From Deroplatys truncata (lineage: Eukaryota; Arthropoda; Insecta; Mantodea; Mantidae): DNA of 64,000 nt. The stretch covers positions 56,776,539-56,840,538 of the forward strand of contig CM060976.1 of assembly GCA_030765065.1 (NCBI GenBank), written 5' to 3'. The notes under the pieces were generated by a model. The model was given only the letters and a program-made list of their open reading frames with translations, had not been told where the DNA came from and searched no databases. The position numbers and the translations under genes are program-made. Positions within the stretch are counted from its first letter, which is position 1; every line of letters begins with the position of its first letter. This document shows, one piece after another, positions 23,272 to 35,000 of the stretch.

Positions 23272-23394
23272 GGTCAGAGAAAGTCATGTAGATGAAACAT
23301 ATCTTTTGGTTTTCTATGCATATAGCATACTATTTTTCGATTTTTTGTAATGTTTAGCACCCGTTCTTGGTGCATAAGCATCATCAGTGTCCAC

Positions 23395-23535
23395 AGGCGG
23401 TGGACACTGCCCCAGCATTTGCTCATTATGAGGAGTGAGGAAAATCTGGAAAAAACAACCTCAGTCCTGCAGGATTCAAACAGCGGACCTCCCGTTCACG
23501 AGTCCGTGCTTTAAGAGTTCGACCACCCATGTGAA
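23395..23535 (-). mobile_element. SINE family C head fragment, diverged
   Basis: On the minus strand there is CGTGAACGGGAGGTCCGCTG followed by a B-box-like TTTGAATCC, then CTGAGGTTGTTTTTTCC and AGCAAATGCTGGGGCAG. This is the head and early body of SINE C. Confidence 0.55.
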
Positions 23536-23589
23536 TGTATTTTCTTTTCTTGTTGGACAAGTGTGTGCCAACATTCACGGCATAACTTG

Positions 23590-24830
23590 TTTCTTCTTCT
23601 GATTTAGGCTACTAGCCTGTTTCTTATAGAGTATGAATCACACCATCTTTTCCTTGGTCATTCTGGGCTTCCCCCCCCCCTTCTGAAATATCTTAAGATA
23701 TCCTTAAACTTCTGTCAGGTGTCATTCTTGAGATATGACCATTCCATTCCACGCTTATTTTCTCTATCCATTCCACAATATTCTTTACTCTGCATTTGTC
23801 CTGTGCCGTTTTCGCCTCCGCCATGGTCGTGGCTCATGCAACCAGCACGTCACAATGTGATGACGTCATTATAGCCAGAGAAAGCCAACATCTACAATTT
23901 CGAACAACATACTGTCAGGCAGGACGTAAGACATCACCTCATCACGTAATAAATCAGGCACCATCGTCATTGGCTGGGTTGCGACATGCCACTGATGCCA
24001 GCGCCATCATCTTCTTCAACGGGGCCAGGAACTCCCGGGCAGGCAGAGAAGAAGAGTCGCATTTTCGCCAGGGACCGAGGCGGACCAACTAACCATCGTG
24101 ACAGCGAGGTTCGGCATAATTCTCAAGGGTTATTTCGGTCTTTTCTAAATTATCTTTAAAACCTTCTTTGGTAAGCTTTTCAAAATTCAATCTTTAACTC
24201 TTGGTGCTTTTCCAATATTCGTTACTTTGTCATACATTCTTTAGTAGTATCTTCGTTCCTGTTTCCAACAACTTCCGTTACCCACTATTTTTTTAGGGTT
24301 TTCATTTCTGTTCCTTTCATTAATTTCTGTATCTTTATTGTCTGCTCTAGTTTCGGTTAGTATGTTAATATTGGTCTAATGACACTTTTATAAATCCTTA
24401 CCTTAGGTGCGGTACGTAGATATTTAGTTTTCCACATGACTTTCAGGAAACCAGAAATTGATTTGCTTCTTTTGCTTGTGAAACTACTCCGTTTTGCAAT
24501 ATATCAGTACTGGTTATTTCCATCCCTAAATACTTAAGTCATTATTTTTGTATGGTACTATTTCCAGCTACTAATTTGCATCTAACTGGTTCCTTACTTA
24601 TTGTCACTGACTTAATTTTATTAGTATAAATTTCCAAACCAACACTTCTGCAACTTAAGAAACGTTGATATAATCATCTGTAGGTAATCCACATTATCTA
24701 CAAGCATACTACATCATCCGCATAGAAAATTATGTTTATTTGTTGATTTACCATTTTAGAACCCTGTTTCTGTATTACTTCTTTGATGACTGTATTCATA
24801 ACAACTTGTTTATTCATTTATCTTACTTGA
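23590..24830 (-). pseudogene. Non-LTR reverse transcriptase relic, family D copy 2
   Basis: The minus-strand translation has MNTVIKEVIQKQGSKMVNQQ, then IIFYADDVV at about 24710-24735. YADD is the reverse transcriptase catalytic motif. PVRCKLVAGN, LKYLGMEI and a WNGHISRM block near 23740 follow in the order typical of arthropod endonuclease/reverse-transcriptase non-LTR elements. Stops and shifts are frequent. It is longer than copy 1 at its 5' side and lacks the SINE found in copy 1, but has a different insert at about 23801-24225. Confidence 0.8.
23801..24225. mobile_element. Unidentified insertion in the family D relic
   Basis: Copy 1 reads CATTTGTCCCTATAATATCT without interruption. Here about 425 bp intervenes, with TTTGTC at both edges as a possible 6-bp target duplication. 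The insert is less AT-rich, and its first 300 bp has one + frame without a recognisable domain. Part of it could be diverged family D sequence. Confidence 0.35.
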
Positions 24831-25468
24831 AAAGAAAACTAAGAAAAACTACGGTAATCGTGTTGTGTGCAGAATGGATTTCTTTGATATATACGAAGTT
24901 GTTCAGAGAAATTGCTGTTAAGGTAAGTGTGATGTGCCTTTTGCCTCTCTTGGCAACATTGGAACAAAGCAATCATCACCACTTTACCTGGCATCGTCTT
25001 GGCACAGTTTACATACCAGTTATCAGACGGAATGCGGTTAGAGACGGGAACTGAATGCAAGGTATTACATAGCGGAATCTCGTGGTATTTCAACCCTGTT
25101 ACTACAGCTCGCAACATCGCAATGAAGGAATTACTGTAGTTTATTATTGTTATGACGTCTTCTTGAGCAGTTCAGCGGCGGATGAGTTCTAACTATAGAC
25201 ACGGTGTTCCGGAAATGTCACCCGCTTTTTTTAAGTAAAGTCTCGTGTCTCGGCATTGCTCATGCTTAAACGTATTTTTAAGAGTTTTTTGGGCTTTTTT
25301 GCACCTAACAAAAAGGGTCTTCAACAAACACACATTAAAGATTGTTATATCATTTGTTTGTATTTCACAGCTACTTTTAATGTTTTGCAAGTTAATTTCG
25401 GTGAGGTTTGTGCGATTTGCTCTAATAATTTGTTAATTATCATTTAAAGATTCTGTGCTCACCCAAAA
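24831..25468. other. Unassigned stretch before the mariner reading frame
   Basis: It contains an isolated consensus splice donor, AAGGTAAGT at about 24919, but no supporting exon. The part after about 25200 is probably untranslated DNA of the mariner that follows; terminal repeats could not be paired. Confidence 0.35.
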
Positions 25469-26500
25469 ATGAATTTGCCTAGAGAACATTTCCAAGCTAT
25501 GGTATTTTTACGATTTGAAATTGTCATTAACACCTAAGTAATGTGAAGATCGGCTTAGAAATGCATTTGGCGAAGAAGTCCCATCTAAGGTAACAATTTA
25601 TAATTGGTACAACGAATTCAAAAGAGATCGGTTTTTTCTCATTGATGGATTTCGTAAAGGACGTTCAAGAACTGCTGTTACTGATGAAAGTATTCTCGCT
25701 TTCGAGCAATACTTGAAGAAGATCCAGGACAATTTTGTGAATTTATTCGGGCGACATTAGGCATTGGTATGAGTTAAATCCAAAACATTTTACATCAACA
25801 GATAGACGTTGTTGTCGATGAAATCCACATAAACTGACTCCCGATCAAAAACAACAACGCATCATTGGTGCTACAAAAAACTGTAAAAACTTCAAGACGG
25901 TACTTCAAATTTGGTTTGGAACATCGTTACTAGTGATGAATCTGGGATGTATTGTTATGAACCTGAAAAGGAAAGTCAACCAGTTCAATGGGTCTTTGGA
26001 ACAGAACCTAAGCCTACAAAAATCTGACGAATTCCCAGTGTGGTAAGAAGGTTGATAGCCTTATTTTCTAAAACGGGCCATATGCTACTATACCATTAGA
26101 ATATAAACGTACGTTACTGCCAATTGGTAAACAAATGTCTGTTTATCGCCATTTTTTTAAAACTCTCGTGAAAAACCCCAAAAAGAAAAATGTTACATCA
26201 TGACAGCGCGTCGTATACAGCAAAACTAACAACTGAGTATCTGAATGCCCTAAAGGTCAGCACCATGGACTTTTCATCATACAGCCATGACCTAGCACTT
26301 TGTGATTTCTCTTTTTTTCCAAGCATTAAAGATATAATACGTGGAATCACTTTTTCCTCATCAAATGAAGCAGTGGAACATTATAAAAGCCTGGTTTCTG
26401 AAGTACGAAGAATGGCATCATTGCTTTAAGGACTGCTTTCATCGAGTGCAAAAATGTACCTATTGATGTTAAATGGGAAAATATTAAAAAACAAAATAAT
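25469..26500 (+). pseudogene. Mariner transposase, decayed
   Basis: It is a mariner-family transposase, which would cut and paste the element at TA. The likely start is the ATG at 25469 (MNLPREHFQAMVFLRFE). AFGEEVPSKVTIYNWYNEF and a GRSRTAV motif follow near 25565-25680, the N-terminal helix-turn-helix region. Later pieces are TSDESGMYCYEPE near 25930 (first catalytic D region) and LHHDSASYTAKLTTEYLNAL near 26190 (second D). SYSHDLALCDFSFFP near 26275 stands where mariners have YSPDLAPxD (third D). The tail WHHCFKDCFHRVQKC ends near 26450. Stops at 25517 and elsewhere, plus frame shifts, inactivate it. The length is normal for mariner (about 345 codons). Confidence 0.85.
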
Positions 26501-27524
26501 TTAATTTTTTTAAAACTAATCCTTGCTTGATTTTCTAAAAACATTTAGTGTCGCTCTCGCATTCCAAAGTTGATCTTTGTACTGACATTCTGGCTAGTGG
26601 GGTGGTGTTGCTTGTCTCTCAGGTAAAACTTTAGCTGATGAGAGGGGTACACAGTATGCTGAACTCGTGCTGCGCGTGGCACATTCCGTGGAAAACTGCC
26701 AATAGTCTTTCACATTATTGCGCGTGGTAGTTTAAGTGCGCTAATTAGAAAACACGTTTTCTCAAAATTTAGAATTCATATTATTTTATTATGAAAAAGA
26801 TTAAGCTATAAATGGATAAACGCAGGCCTATTAATAGGCATGCCCTGCTTTAAACCTCGCTTTCTTGCAAGCATTTTTTCACGCTAAAAATACTCCACAG
26901 AATGATTTGTTTTTACTCATTTGTTTCAATATTTTTGCACATACGTCTCCTATGGTTCCCTCACCTCATTCATTCCTCCTAGTGGTGTATGTATAAAGGA
27001 TCCATTGGGGTTAGGTGTTAGGTGTTTCCTCCGTCATAGCTATAGTCAAATATGCTGTGTATTTTCCAAAATTTTAGATGCATTACCTTAAGTATAATAC
27101 CTGTAGTATAAATAAACAACTTCAACAAATAATAATAATAATAATAATAATAATAATTCAAATGGTATGTCACAGAAGTAGCAATCGCGACTCATCTGCT
27201 GAAGCTCGTATCTTTGGTACTCCATCTTTGACCTAGATGGTCACGCTTTGATTTACTCTTTGAACGTTAGCGGCTTTTCATTTTCGTTTTCTTTAGTAAT
27301 GTCCTGGAATGCATAAATAGTTTCGGTGTTTGTTAATTTTAAAAACTAATAATTAATTATCATTACCCCAACTAAATGACAAGCTGAGAGATTTAAGTTA
27401 AGCCCGCTGAAGTTAAGTGTTTCAAAATGAAATACAATTTCCACTATAATTTTCATTAAACCATTTTATATAAGAGCATTTAATCGAATTGTGACGTTCT
27501 CAGAACCTCTACCAATGGATGGGT
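26501..27524. other. Unassigned stretch with a SINE tail and (AAT)n
   Basis: 26938-27012 (TCTCCTATGGTTCCCTCACC and onward) matches the 3' end of the SINE at 29419-29923. 27126-27156 is an (AAT)n tract. The rest is unassigned. Confidence 0.5.
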
Positions 27525-27965
27525 GTCACCCGTATTCTATTCCAAAACTTCAATACCCAGCTTTTATCAGGAATGCTCGTTTTTGAGCTAAACGAATACC
27601 CCCAAAAATAAACGTTTAGAAAACGCATGAGCCTTTGTGCGTCTATGAGCAGCATAACTCAAAAAGGACATATTAAATGAATACTAAATTGCATACTTAA
27701 ATATAAAGGATGTAAGAAGAAATTTTCAAGAAATTCCTTCAACCCTAAAAAACGATTCACGTTAGTAAAATATTTGTCATTTTTTATGTTCGCTAAAGTA
27801 CGTCTAAATTATTAATCCTTTCAGTGTTCCATATTTCTGCATCTAGTGGATGCGTGGGGCTGATTCGCAATGCATATGCAGTGAACATACTGTTTGTTCC
27901 GCACAGACTATCACAGACAATCAGTAAGAATCATGTGAATGCTCAGCAGAGTTAAAGGGTTTAGA
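27525..27965 (-). repeat. Family A, heavily degraded copy
   Basis: Weak but ordered matches: TATTCCAAAACTTCAATACC, TCAGGAATGCTCGTTTTTGA, AGCAGCATAACTCAAAAAGG, then AATCATGTGAATGCTCAGCA. The middle is missing. Confidence 0.5.
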
Positions 27966-29119
27966 TATCTTTAAGTTTGAGGTATTGGCCACGCAAAATT
28001 TATATTCCTAATAAATAGAATTTAAACGTTCTTCATCCTTATTGAATTGTGTTTAATTAAGACGTCTAAGACACAAACAATATCATTTTACAGCAAAAAC
28101 TTATATCTTGTTAAAATATACATGTATTACATTCCTTATCAGAAAGTTTTTTACCACTAAGCATCTACATAATATTCAGTGTTGTTGGTTTAGATCTTCC
28201 AGCATTTGAGGATGTATACTCTGCGTGTTCTTGGTTCTTTTGTTTCTCATTAACATACATTGGCTGTAATCAGTTTACCATTTCCTGCCCTATAAAATGT
28301 GTATTATCACATATCTAATTTATCGTTTCTTGCATATATTTACAATATCACGAAAACACGAAGATCTAATAATCGGATTTTATACGCATCACTTGTAGAA
28401 TAGTTATAAAAAATCAGTGATTGTTACTTATCAGATTTTTCATATGATATTGGCAGATTATGTCAAGTTTAGAATGTTTGTAGGACAATATCATTGTGTT
28501 AAGAGTAGTAATTATCCAACTAAATTCTAAATAATTGTTCTTATAAATGGTGATGAGGCGATACCGCTATTTCGTCATACTCCATACTCGATACTCACTT
28601 TATAAAAAACTATAAATGCGATAGTTTCACTGAATTACGTCCATTTTAGCAGTTTTCTGTGTATAAACGCATGTAACCAGTTTTTTATTGGCATGCATGC
28701 CATTTTCCAAATTGTTCCTATTTGACACTCTCCAATTGGCAGCATTGTTTATCTTGATAATGCCATAGGATATATATCCCCTATTGTTACTCAAGGAAAT
28801 TATTATATTAATAATAATACTAATAATAAAAATTTTCTTTGTTTCCCGTTTTATGTAACTATATTTTGTGCAGAAAACTTTGTTTTTAAAGATTTTCTAT
28901 CCACAGAAAAACAAATACCAGAAATTCTTCTTTATTCTGTAATCTCAAAAATATAAATAAGTATACATTTTACATAAAACTCAAACAGCTAAAAATAAAA
29001 AAAAATTTCCATTTGCTGTATTAGTTCGCGTCTTAAGTTCTGATTTGTCTCTACTGTGTTCACAGATGTTGGTCACCAAAGTACGTAAATGTAATGGCTG
29101 AGAGTGAAGCACCAAGTTT
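27966..29119. other. Unassigned AT-rich stretch
   Basis: More than 1.1 kb with no recognisable gene, RNA or repeat. Confidence 0.4.
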
Positions 29120-29385
29120 TGCATGTTTTCATTTAGAAACATAATTCTACATGTTGCATTAATTCATTCACAGGAAATGCAGTCAAGGTCTATCCAGAAC
29201 TATAGTCCAGCGACTCTTTGAGGACACGTGCGAGGCAATAACGTGAATTCTCAACTCCTTTCATTCCTTACCTTCCATAAAGTTAAACGCAACAACTTAA
29301 AAATTTAAAAGCATTGAAGGTTTATCTCAAAGTATTAGACATACTTCGATTCCATCGAGTATCGAGGGTCCATCCCTATTTTAAG
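29120..29385. repeat. Repeat G copy 1, uninterrupted
   Basis: It is similar to 33958-34199 joined to 34937-35000. Shared blocks include TGTTTTCATTTAGAAAC, TATAGTCCAG, AATAACGTGAA, CTCAACTCCTTTCATTCCTT and TTAGACATACTTCGAT. Here CTCAAAGTATTAGACAT (TA at 29333-29334) is intact, giving an empty site for the element in copy 2. The nature of G is unknown. Confidence 0.8.
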
Positions 29386-29418
29386 CCTAAAACAATCAGC
29401 AGAGAATGCTAGTAAATA

Positions 29419-29923
29419 AATAAAGTGACTCCGGGCGCACATTCGGGAAGTCCCGGGTTTGATTCCCGTCGATCACGCACCCTGATCCTAGGTTTTTCGT
29501 GGTTTATAGGCGAATTCTGGGGTGGTTTCTCGTCTACCAGATTCCCTTTCCATCATTTCCCTTTCATCCAGTTTCCCTCTGATCTTTCAGGTGTACTTCT
29601 AAGTTTCGCGGCGTATGGCGGTGCCGGACATGCCGCGGATGCTTGCTTTAAGGAAAGAGTACTCTGCGTGGATACTAGAGGGCTCTTAGTCGACGGGTCG
29701 TTTACTGCCCTATCTAGGCAGCAGTGGGACAGGTCTTCGAGTCTGGAACTGTTAGGAACCTTCCGTGTCTCTGTGGCCTGTCTAGCTGCAGCATGTTTGC
29801 TCCTATGGTTCCTTCACTTCATTCCTTCCTCCTTGGGGGGTGGTAGCCGCACTAGACCCATGTAGGTTGCAGTGCGCAAGGTGTTCTATATCTATAGGAC
29901 ACCTATACCAATCAGTAAATAGA
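29419..29923 (+). mobile_element. SINE family C with target duplication
   Basis: AGTAAATA flanks both sides (29411-29418 and 29924-29931). The head is degraded but keeps CGGGTTTGATTCCCGTCG (B box). The body reads GCGAATTCTGGGGTGGTTTC and TTTCCATCATTTCCCTTTC, and the tail CTCCTATGGTTCCTTCACTT. The long + frame across it is fortuitous. Confidence 0.8.
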
Positions 29924-29931
29924 AAAGGGCC

Positions 29932-30414
29932 ACAGAGCTTTAAATTTATCACTTGGAGAACGGCTTTAAAGCAAAAACTGTGGTCAGTGACGTTCCTGCT
30001 AAATGGTCCGCATCCTCTGTGTTTATATTTTTCTGCACGAGCGATCAGTAATTAAAATAAATTGCTTAACAAATCAGTTAAAACGAGAGCAAATCAAAGG
30101 GATTTCAATGGAGCGCTCACAACCCGGAGGATTCTTTAAAAACCCAATGAGCATACAAGTGTGCACTCTAGCGTGTAACTCTACCTGGTAATATGGTTCG
30201 AGTAATGATGAGCTTTTCAAAAGTCAAGAGTTCATACTGAATTCTGTGCTTTGTAAATTCAATGGTAATTTTAGTTGTTTTATTTATTGGCATTGACATT
30301 AGAAACAGAATCAGATGTTCGTATCTCATTTCGTGGGATTAAATAAGCATCTATTTCAACTACAGACACTGAAACACGCATTCAGTCATTCACACTACTA
30401 GATTCTGTGGAAGT
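29932..30414. other. Unassigned stretch
   Basis: No gene or repeat was recognised. Confidence 0.4.
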
Positions 30415-31294
<880 letters not shown>

Positions 31295-31297
31295 TGA

Positions 31298-31366
31298 GGT
31301 AAAATGACTGAGATTAGGCGATAGATTGTAAATTTATTAATGAGATTTTAAAAAATCTCTTTTACT
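31298..31366 (+). pseudogene. trnY: Nuclear mitochondrial copy of tRNA-Tyr
   Basis: A 7-bp acceptor stem (GGTAAAA with TTTTACT), a 5-bp anticodon stem around loop TTGTAAA (anticodon GTA) and position directly beside cox1 on the opposite strand identify mitochondrial trnY. It is part of the same nuclear insert and not expected to function. Confidence 0.9.
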
Positions 31367-31368
31367 AA

Positions 31369-31400
31369 GGTTTTATATTCATGGGTATGATATTAGAATG
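31369..31400 (+). pseudogene. trnC: 5' half of mitochondrial tRNA-Cys
   Basis: GGTTTTATATTC, then a D arm and GATATTAGAATGC, fits the 5' half of insect mitochondrial trnC up to its GCA anticodon, where the insert ends. The order cox1-trnY-trnC is ancestral for insects. The junction with family A has a few ambiguous bases. Confidence 0.65.
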
Positions 31401-31894
31401 CGATCTACAGGTTTTGTGTAGTAATATTTTGTCTATCTCTTATGGTTTACCAGTTATGCAAACGTCGTTCACAATGAAGAACACTTTTGGAGATATTCAC
31501 AGAAAATTCGAGATATACATTTTATTTCTCATGAAAATATCTTAAATATATGATATTTCAATCAAAATCGTTAGAGCCATTTTTGAGAAAATTAAAATTT
31601 TCGAAAAATGTTCCATGTTATGGATAAATCTGGGGTGGGGGGATTTTTTTGAAACCTTTTTGTCGCATCTCTGGAAGATACTGAACCTAAATACCAAGTT
31701 TGGTGTTTATCCGACTATTCGTTTCTGAGTTATGCTGTTCACAGACACACACGCAGACACACACGGACATGTTTCCAAAACTACTTCTTTTGGATTCAGG
31801 AGACCTCAAAACATGTATTTCGGTGAAATCTTGGTATCGAATTTTTGGGTGGAATGCAATACTTGCCATACTCTACGTAGTAAAGAAAGTAAAA
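31400..31894 (+). repeat. Family A, 3' part after the mitochondrial insert
   Basis: It resumes GCGATCTACAGG and runs to GTAAAGAAAGTAAAAA. About 10 bases expected between the two A parts (TATTTTAAC region) are missing, so insertion came with a small deletion. Confidence 0.9.
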
Positions 31895-31979
31895 ATAATC
31901 GTATTCCCACCCACTGGCCAAGAATCGAACCCTCAGTGAGAAGCCTGAACACTGACCGTTCTATCATAAGGGCGTTTGC
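31895..31979 (-). mobile_element. tRNA-like SINE head between two A copies
   Basis: On the minus strand: TTATGATAGAACGGTCAGTG, then GAGGGTTCGATTCTTGG, a good B box. It lacks a proper acceptor stem. Confidence 0.5.
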
Positions 31980-32783
31980 ACTTTCTTAGTAGATAGGGAC
32001 AGTAAAAATTCGATACCGAGATTTCACCGGAAATACATGTTTGAGACCCCCTGAATCCAAATAAAGCAATTTTAGAAAAAGCTCCGTGTGTGTCTGTGCG
32101 TTCGTCTGTGAACAGCAATTAAAGACGAAAAGTCGGATAAATACAAAACTTTGTATACCTTCCAAAGATGCGACATGAAGATTTCCAAGAAATCCTCCCC
32201 CAACTCTAAACCACCGTTTCCATGGAACATCTTTCATTTTCTCAAAAATGGCTCTAACGATGTTGATTCAAATAGCATATATTAAAAATGTTGACATGAC
32301 AAATAAAAATGTATATCCTGAATTTTCTAAGAATAACCTGTGAAATCCTTTCATTCGGAAGGAATTTTGTGTAATCTTGTAATACTGTAAGCCATAGACG
32401 AAAATGTACTGCACAAAAAATGCAGTTCTCTTTAAAACACACAACTTACTTTAAATAACTTTTTTGAGAGGTCAACCACTTCAGAGAGTATGTAACTAAT
32501 GATTCAAATTGTTCAATACTTTTTTATTCTTTTCAAGTCCTGTCGTTTTTCAGCTGCTTCTCGCAATTTCATGGGATTTTAAGGCCAGCGTATAGCGTCC
32601 AGTTCTGAAACATTTGACTATCGCCATTCCTTTGTATCTATAAAGAAATGAGCAATGGAGCTATTTCCGAAAGGTTTACCTCGATTTAAACGAAATAGAT
32701 AGGAAAGTAAACTTTCATAAGATCATTTGTATATCCTGTAATAAGTGACAAGGTTAGAAAAAGTCATGTAACACATCAGTTCT
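31980..32783 (-). repeat. Family A, diverged subfamily
   Basis: It runs from CTTTCTTAGTAGATAGGGAC, through TTCGATACCGAGATTTCACC and GGAAGGAATTTTGTGTAATC, to AAGTCATGTAACACATCAG. Confidence 0.8.
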
Positions 32784-32859
32784 TTTTTGTTATGTTACCA
32801 TAAGAATATGGGGAATTTCAGCAATCACAGTTACCTATCCTCACAGCTTTATTTATTTA

Positions 32860-33312
32860 TTATGCTTTATCAATTGTACAAAATTATAAAAAGCTCCTTC
32901 CCAACGAGGACTTCACAGTTATTCTCAAACAATTCAAGATATACGTTTTATTTGTATGCAAATATCTGAAACAAATGGCGTTTTAATCAAAATCGTTAGC
33001 CTTTTTTGAGAAAATAAAAAATAACGATAATTTTTCCATGTAAAGGGTAGTTTGAAGTACGCGGATTTTCTTGGAAATCTTTATGTTGCACCCTTGAAAG
33101 ACGCTGAACTTAATACGAAGTTAGGTATTTAACGAATTTTTAATTTTGAGTTATGCTCTTCTCACACATACACACACCTTTTGTCTAAAACGCTTTATTT
33201 GGCGTCAGAAGGCCTCAAAACAGGTATTCCGGTAAAATCTCAAAATCGAATGTTTGGTTGGAGTAGAATTACTTCCTCTACTTACTGTAAGGGCGTAGTA
33301 GAGAAAGTAAAA
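32860..33312 (+). repeat. Family A, 3' part
   Basis: It runs from TATGCTTTATCAATTGTACA through CGTTTTATTTGTATGCAAAT to GGCGTAGTAGAGAAAGTAAAAA. The 5' module is missing or degraded (32784-32859). Confidence 0.75.
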
Positions 33313-33774
33313 AATTCCTCCATTTCGGTATTGTGCCCAACGGTAGCCTCGGTTTGTACTAAATATTTAATAAGCGTTAATTTTCAAAGTCTAAGATACA
33401 AACATCTGCTTTTCTTTAGCCTTCGAGTAAAAATACTAAAATCTTAACATTTATTAGATATTTAGTTCAATGGAGACCAGTTTTCATTTCAGGTGAACTT
33501 GTTTTGGGGCAAAACGCTCAGAGCAGCGCAATGTAACGTGCTCATAACTTTTGTCCTCAGCGCATCAGGGTGCACCGGGAATCAATAATTAACAAAGCTC
33601 ACAAAGAATGAACTTATGACATAACTAAGTTAAGTATCTGTGTATTTAATTTGGTTTGTATTGCTGAAAATTCAAAATAAAGACAACAAAAACCCTAGAT
33701 TCCAATTCATTACTTCACTCCTCGCGAATTTATTACGTATAATATGGGAATTTGTTGTATTACTATCTACAGAT
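33313..33774. other. Unassigned stretch
   Basis: No gene or repeat was recognised. Confidence 0.4.
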
Positions 33775-33957
33775 AAAATCCGTTCTTCCAAGGATTTATG
33801 TTTCTTTCTACTTTATATTAATCCAGATAAACATTTACATAAATAGTTTCATAACATATTTGGTTCTAGGAAATGATTGTTAAATATTCAAAAGCAAGTG
33901 CTATATGAATTTCTATTTTCTTTACATGACATCTCGAGTAACAGGTGATTGGTCTCC
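33775..33957 (+). repeat. Family A, degraded 5' fragment
   Basis: TTTATATTAATCCAGATAAACATTTACA and a weak match to the ATTCTCTTTGCATGTCCAGG block place it in the 5' module. Confidence 0.45.
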
Positions 33958-34199
33958 CATTGTTTTGCACGTTTTCATTTAGAAACAAGAGTCTATGGAA
34001 TGTTACATTGATTCACCGACATGAAACGTAGTCAAGGTTTATCAAAATCTATAGTCCAGTATCTCTTTGGGGAAATGTGCGAGGTAATAACGTGAAGTCT
34101 CAACTCCTTTCATTCCTTATCTAGCACAGAGTTAAACGGAAGCTTTTCAATAATGAAAAACTTAATAATTTAAAAGTATCGAAGGTTCATCTCAAAATA
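33958..34199. repeat. Repeat G copy 2, left part
   Basis: It matches 29120-29334. It ends CTCAAAATA, where a 737-bp element is inserted, and resumes at 34937. Confidence 0.8.
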
Positions 34200-34936
34200 T
34201 AAGATAGTTAAATTATATTCGAACCACTCATGGCCTCTCTCTACTGCGCGAGACAGCCGGCAGTCGCCGGGGAAATTACGCCGACAGTGGCGGACTAAAA
34301 TCCTTAGCTTATAATAGATGCTGGAAATGTTTGACCTTCTGCTCTTAAACAGGCAGCATATCTCGTGTAAATATTCTTGCTCACTCTCCGAAGCAGCAGG
34401 AATTCTTGTGATTTCTTGCCCCTATGTTCCTATAGTGTGCGAGAATTGGAACGATACACCTTGTCTTTTAAAGACCCCATAAATAAAAATCACAACTCGT
34501 TAGGTCAGGAGAACGAGGGGGCCACAAATCAGCATTAATTATTCTGTCATCAAACACCTCTTGTTGCATGTAATGATTTGGCAGCCGTATGTGGTGTTGC
34601 AGAATCTTGCTGGAACCAACTGTACGGTCCCTCTTCTTCTGTCAAGCGATTGCAAAATGGCCTCAGAATCAGCCTCTGATATCGCTCTGCATTTATTGTT
34701 TCATCAAAGAATATGGGCCCTATTTCTTCTAGCACTTATCACACACCACACTCCAATTTTCTGATCATAATGAGGCGTTTCATCACGAGATATGCTGCCT
34801 GTTTAAGAGCAGAAGGTCAACATTTCCAGCATCTATTATAAGGTAAGGATTTTAGTTCGCCTTGCCGGCGACTGCCGGCTGTCTCGCGCAGTAGAGAGGG
34901 GCTGCGAGTGGGTTCGAATATAATTTAACTACCCTA
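34200..34936 (-). mobile_element. Tc1/mariner-superfamily element with about 150-bp inverted ends, exact boundaries
   Basis: Comparison with the empty site at 29333 and the TA duplication (34198-34199 and 34937-34938) fixes both edges. The arms at 34200-34367 and 34784-34936 are inverted copies sharing GTTAAATTATATTCGAACC, GCGCGAGACAGCCGGCAGTC and GACCTTCTGCTCTTAAACAG. The left arm has about 16 extra bases. The long subterminal repeats and short centre mark an internally deleted, non-autonomous derivative. Confidence 0.9.
34440..34750 (-). pseudogene. Transposase fragment (FQQD type)
   Basis: It is the central catalytic part of an arthropod Tc1/mariner-superfamily transposase. On minus, IGPIFFDETINAERYQRLIL leads to WFQQDSATPHTAAKS, the second catalytic D block. 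After a frame change comes DLWPPRSPDLTSCDFYLWG, the third acidic block. The N-terminal DNA-binding region is absent. It is the same general transposase type as the element at 55079-56281. Confidence 0.8.
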
Positions 34937-35000
34937 TATTAGACATACTTCGATACCACCGAATATCGAGGTATCGACGTTATGGAAGTCCTATCCCTAC
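34937..35000. repeat. Repeat G copy 2, right part
   Basis: TATTAGACATACTTCGATACC and TATCGAGG match 29333-29385. Confidence 0.75.

Larger units (their letters stand above)
22385..23300 (-). repeat. Family A, degenerate copy with a SINE and an (AAT)n tract
   Basis: 22385-22566 carries CACAATTTATGCC and a TTATTGCTTAAGCC block. 23115-23300 carries TTTATGTCGATTAACGTTAAGTAGA and GAGAAAGTCATGTAGATG. A SINE sits between, and an (AAT)n expansion replaces part of the 5' module. Confidence 0.65.

Noticed and set aside
24905..24930. Exon with splice donor AAGGTAAGT
   Set aside because: There is a perfect donor but no coding similarity, acceptor or conserved frame nearby; such sites occur by chance.
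29425..29865. 146-codon open frame on +
   Set aside because: It lies wholly within a SINE C with target duplications and shows no protein domain.
31298..31366. Functional tRNA-Tyr gene
   Set aside because: The structure is mitochondrial, and it lies within a nuclear insert beside a frameshifted cox1.
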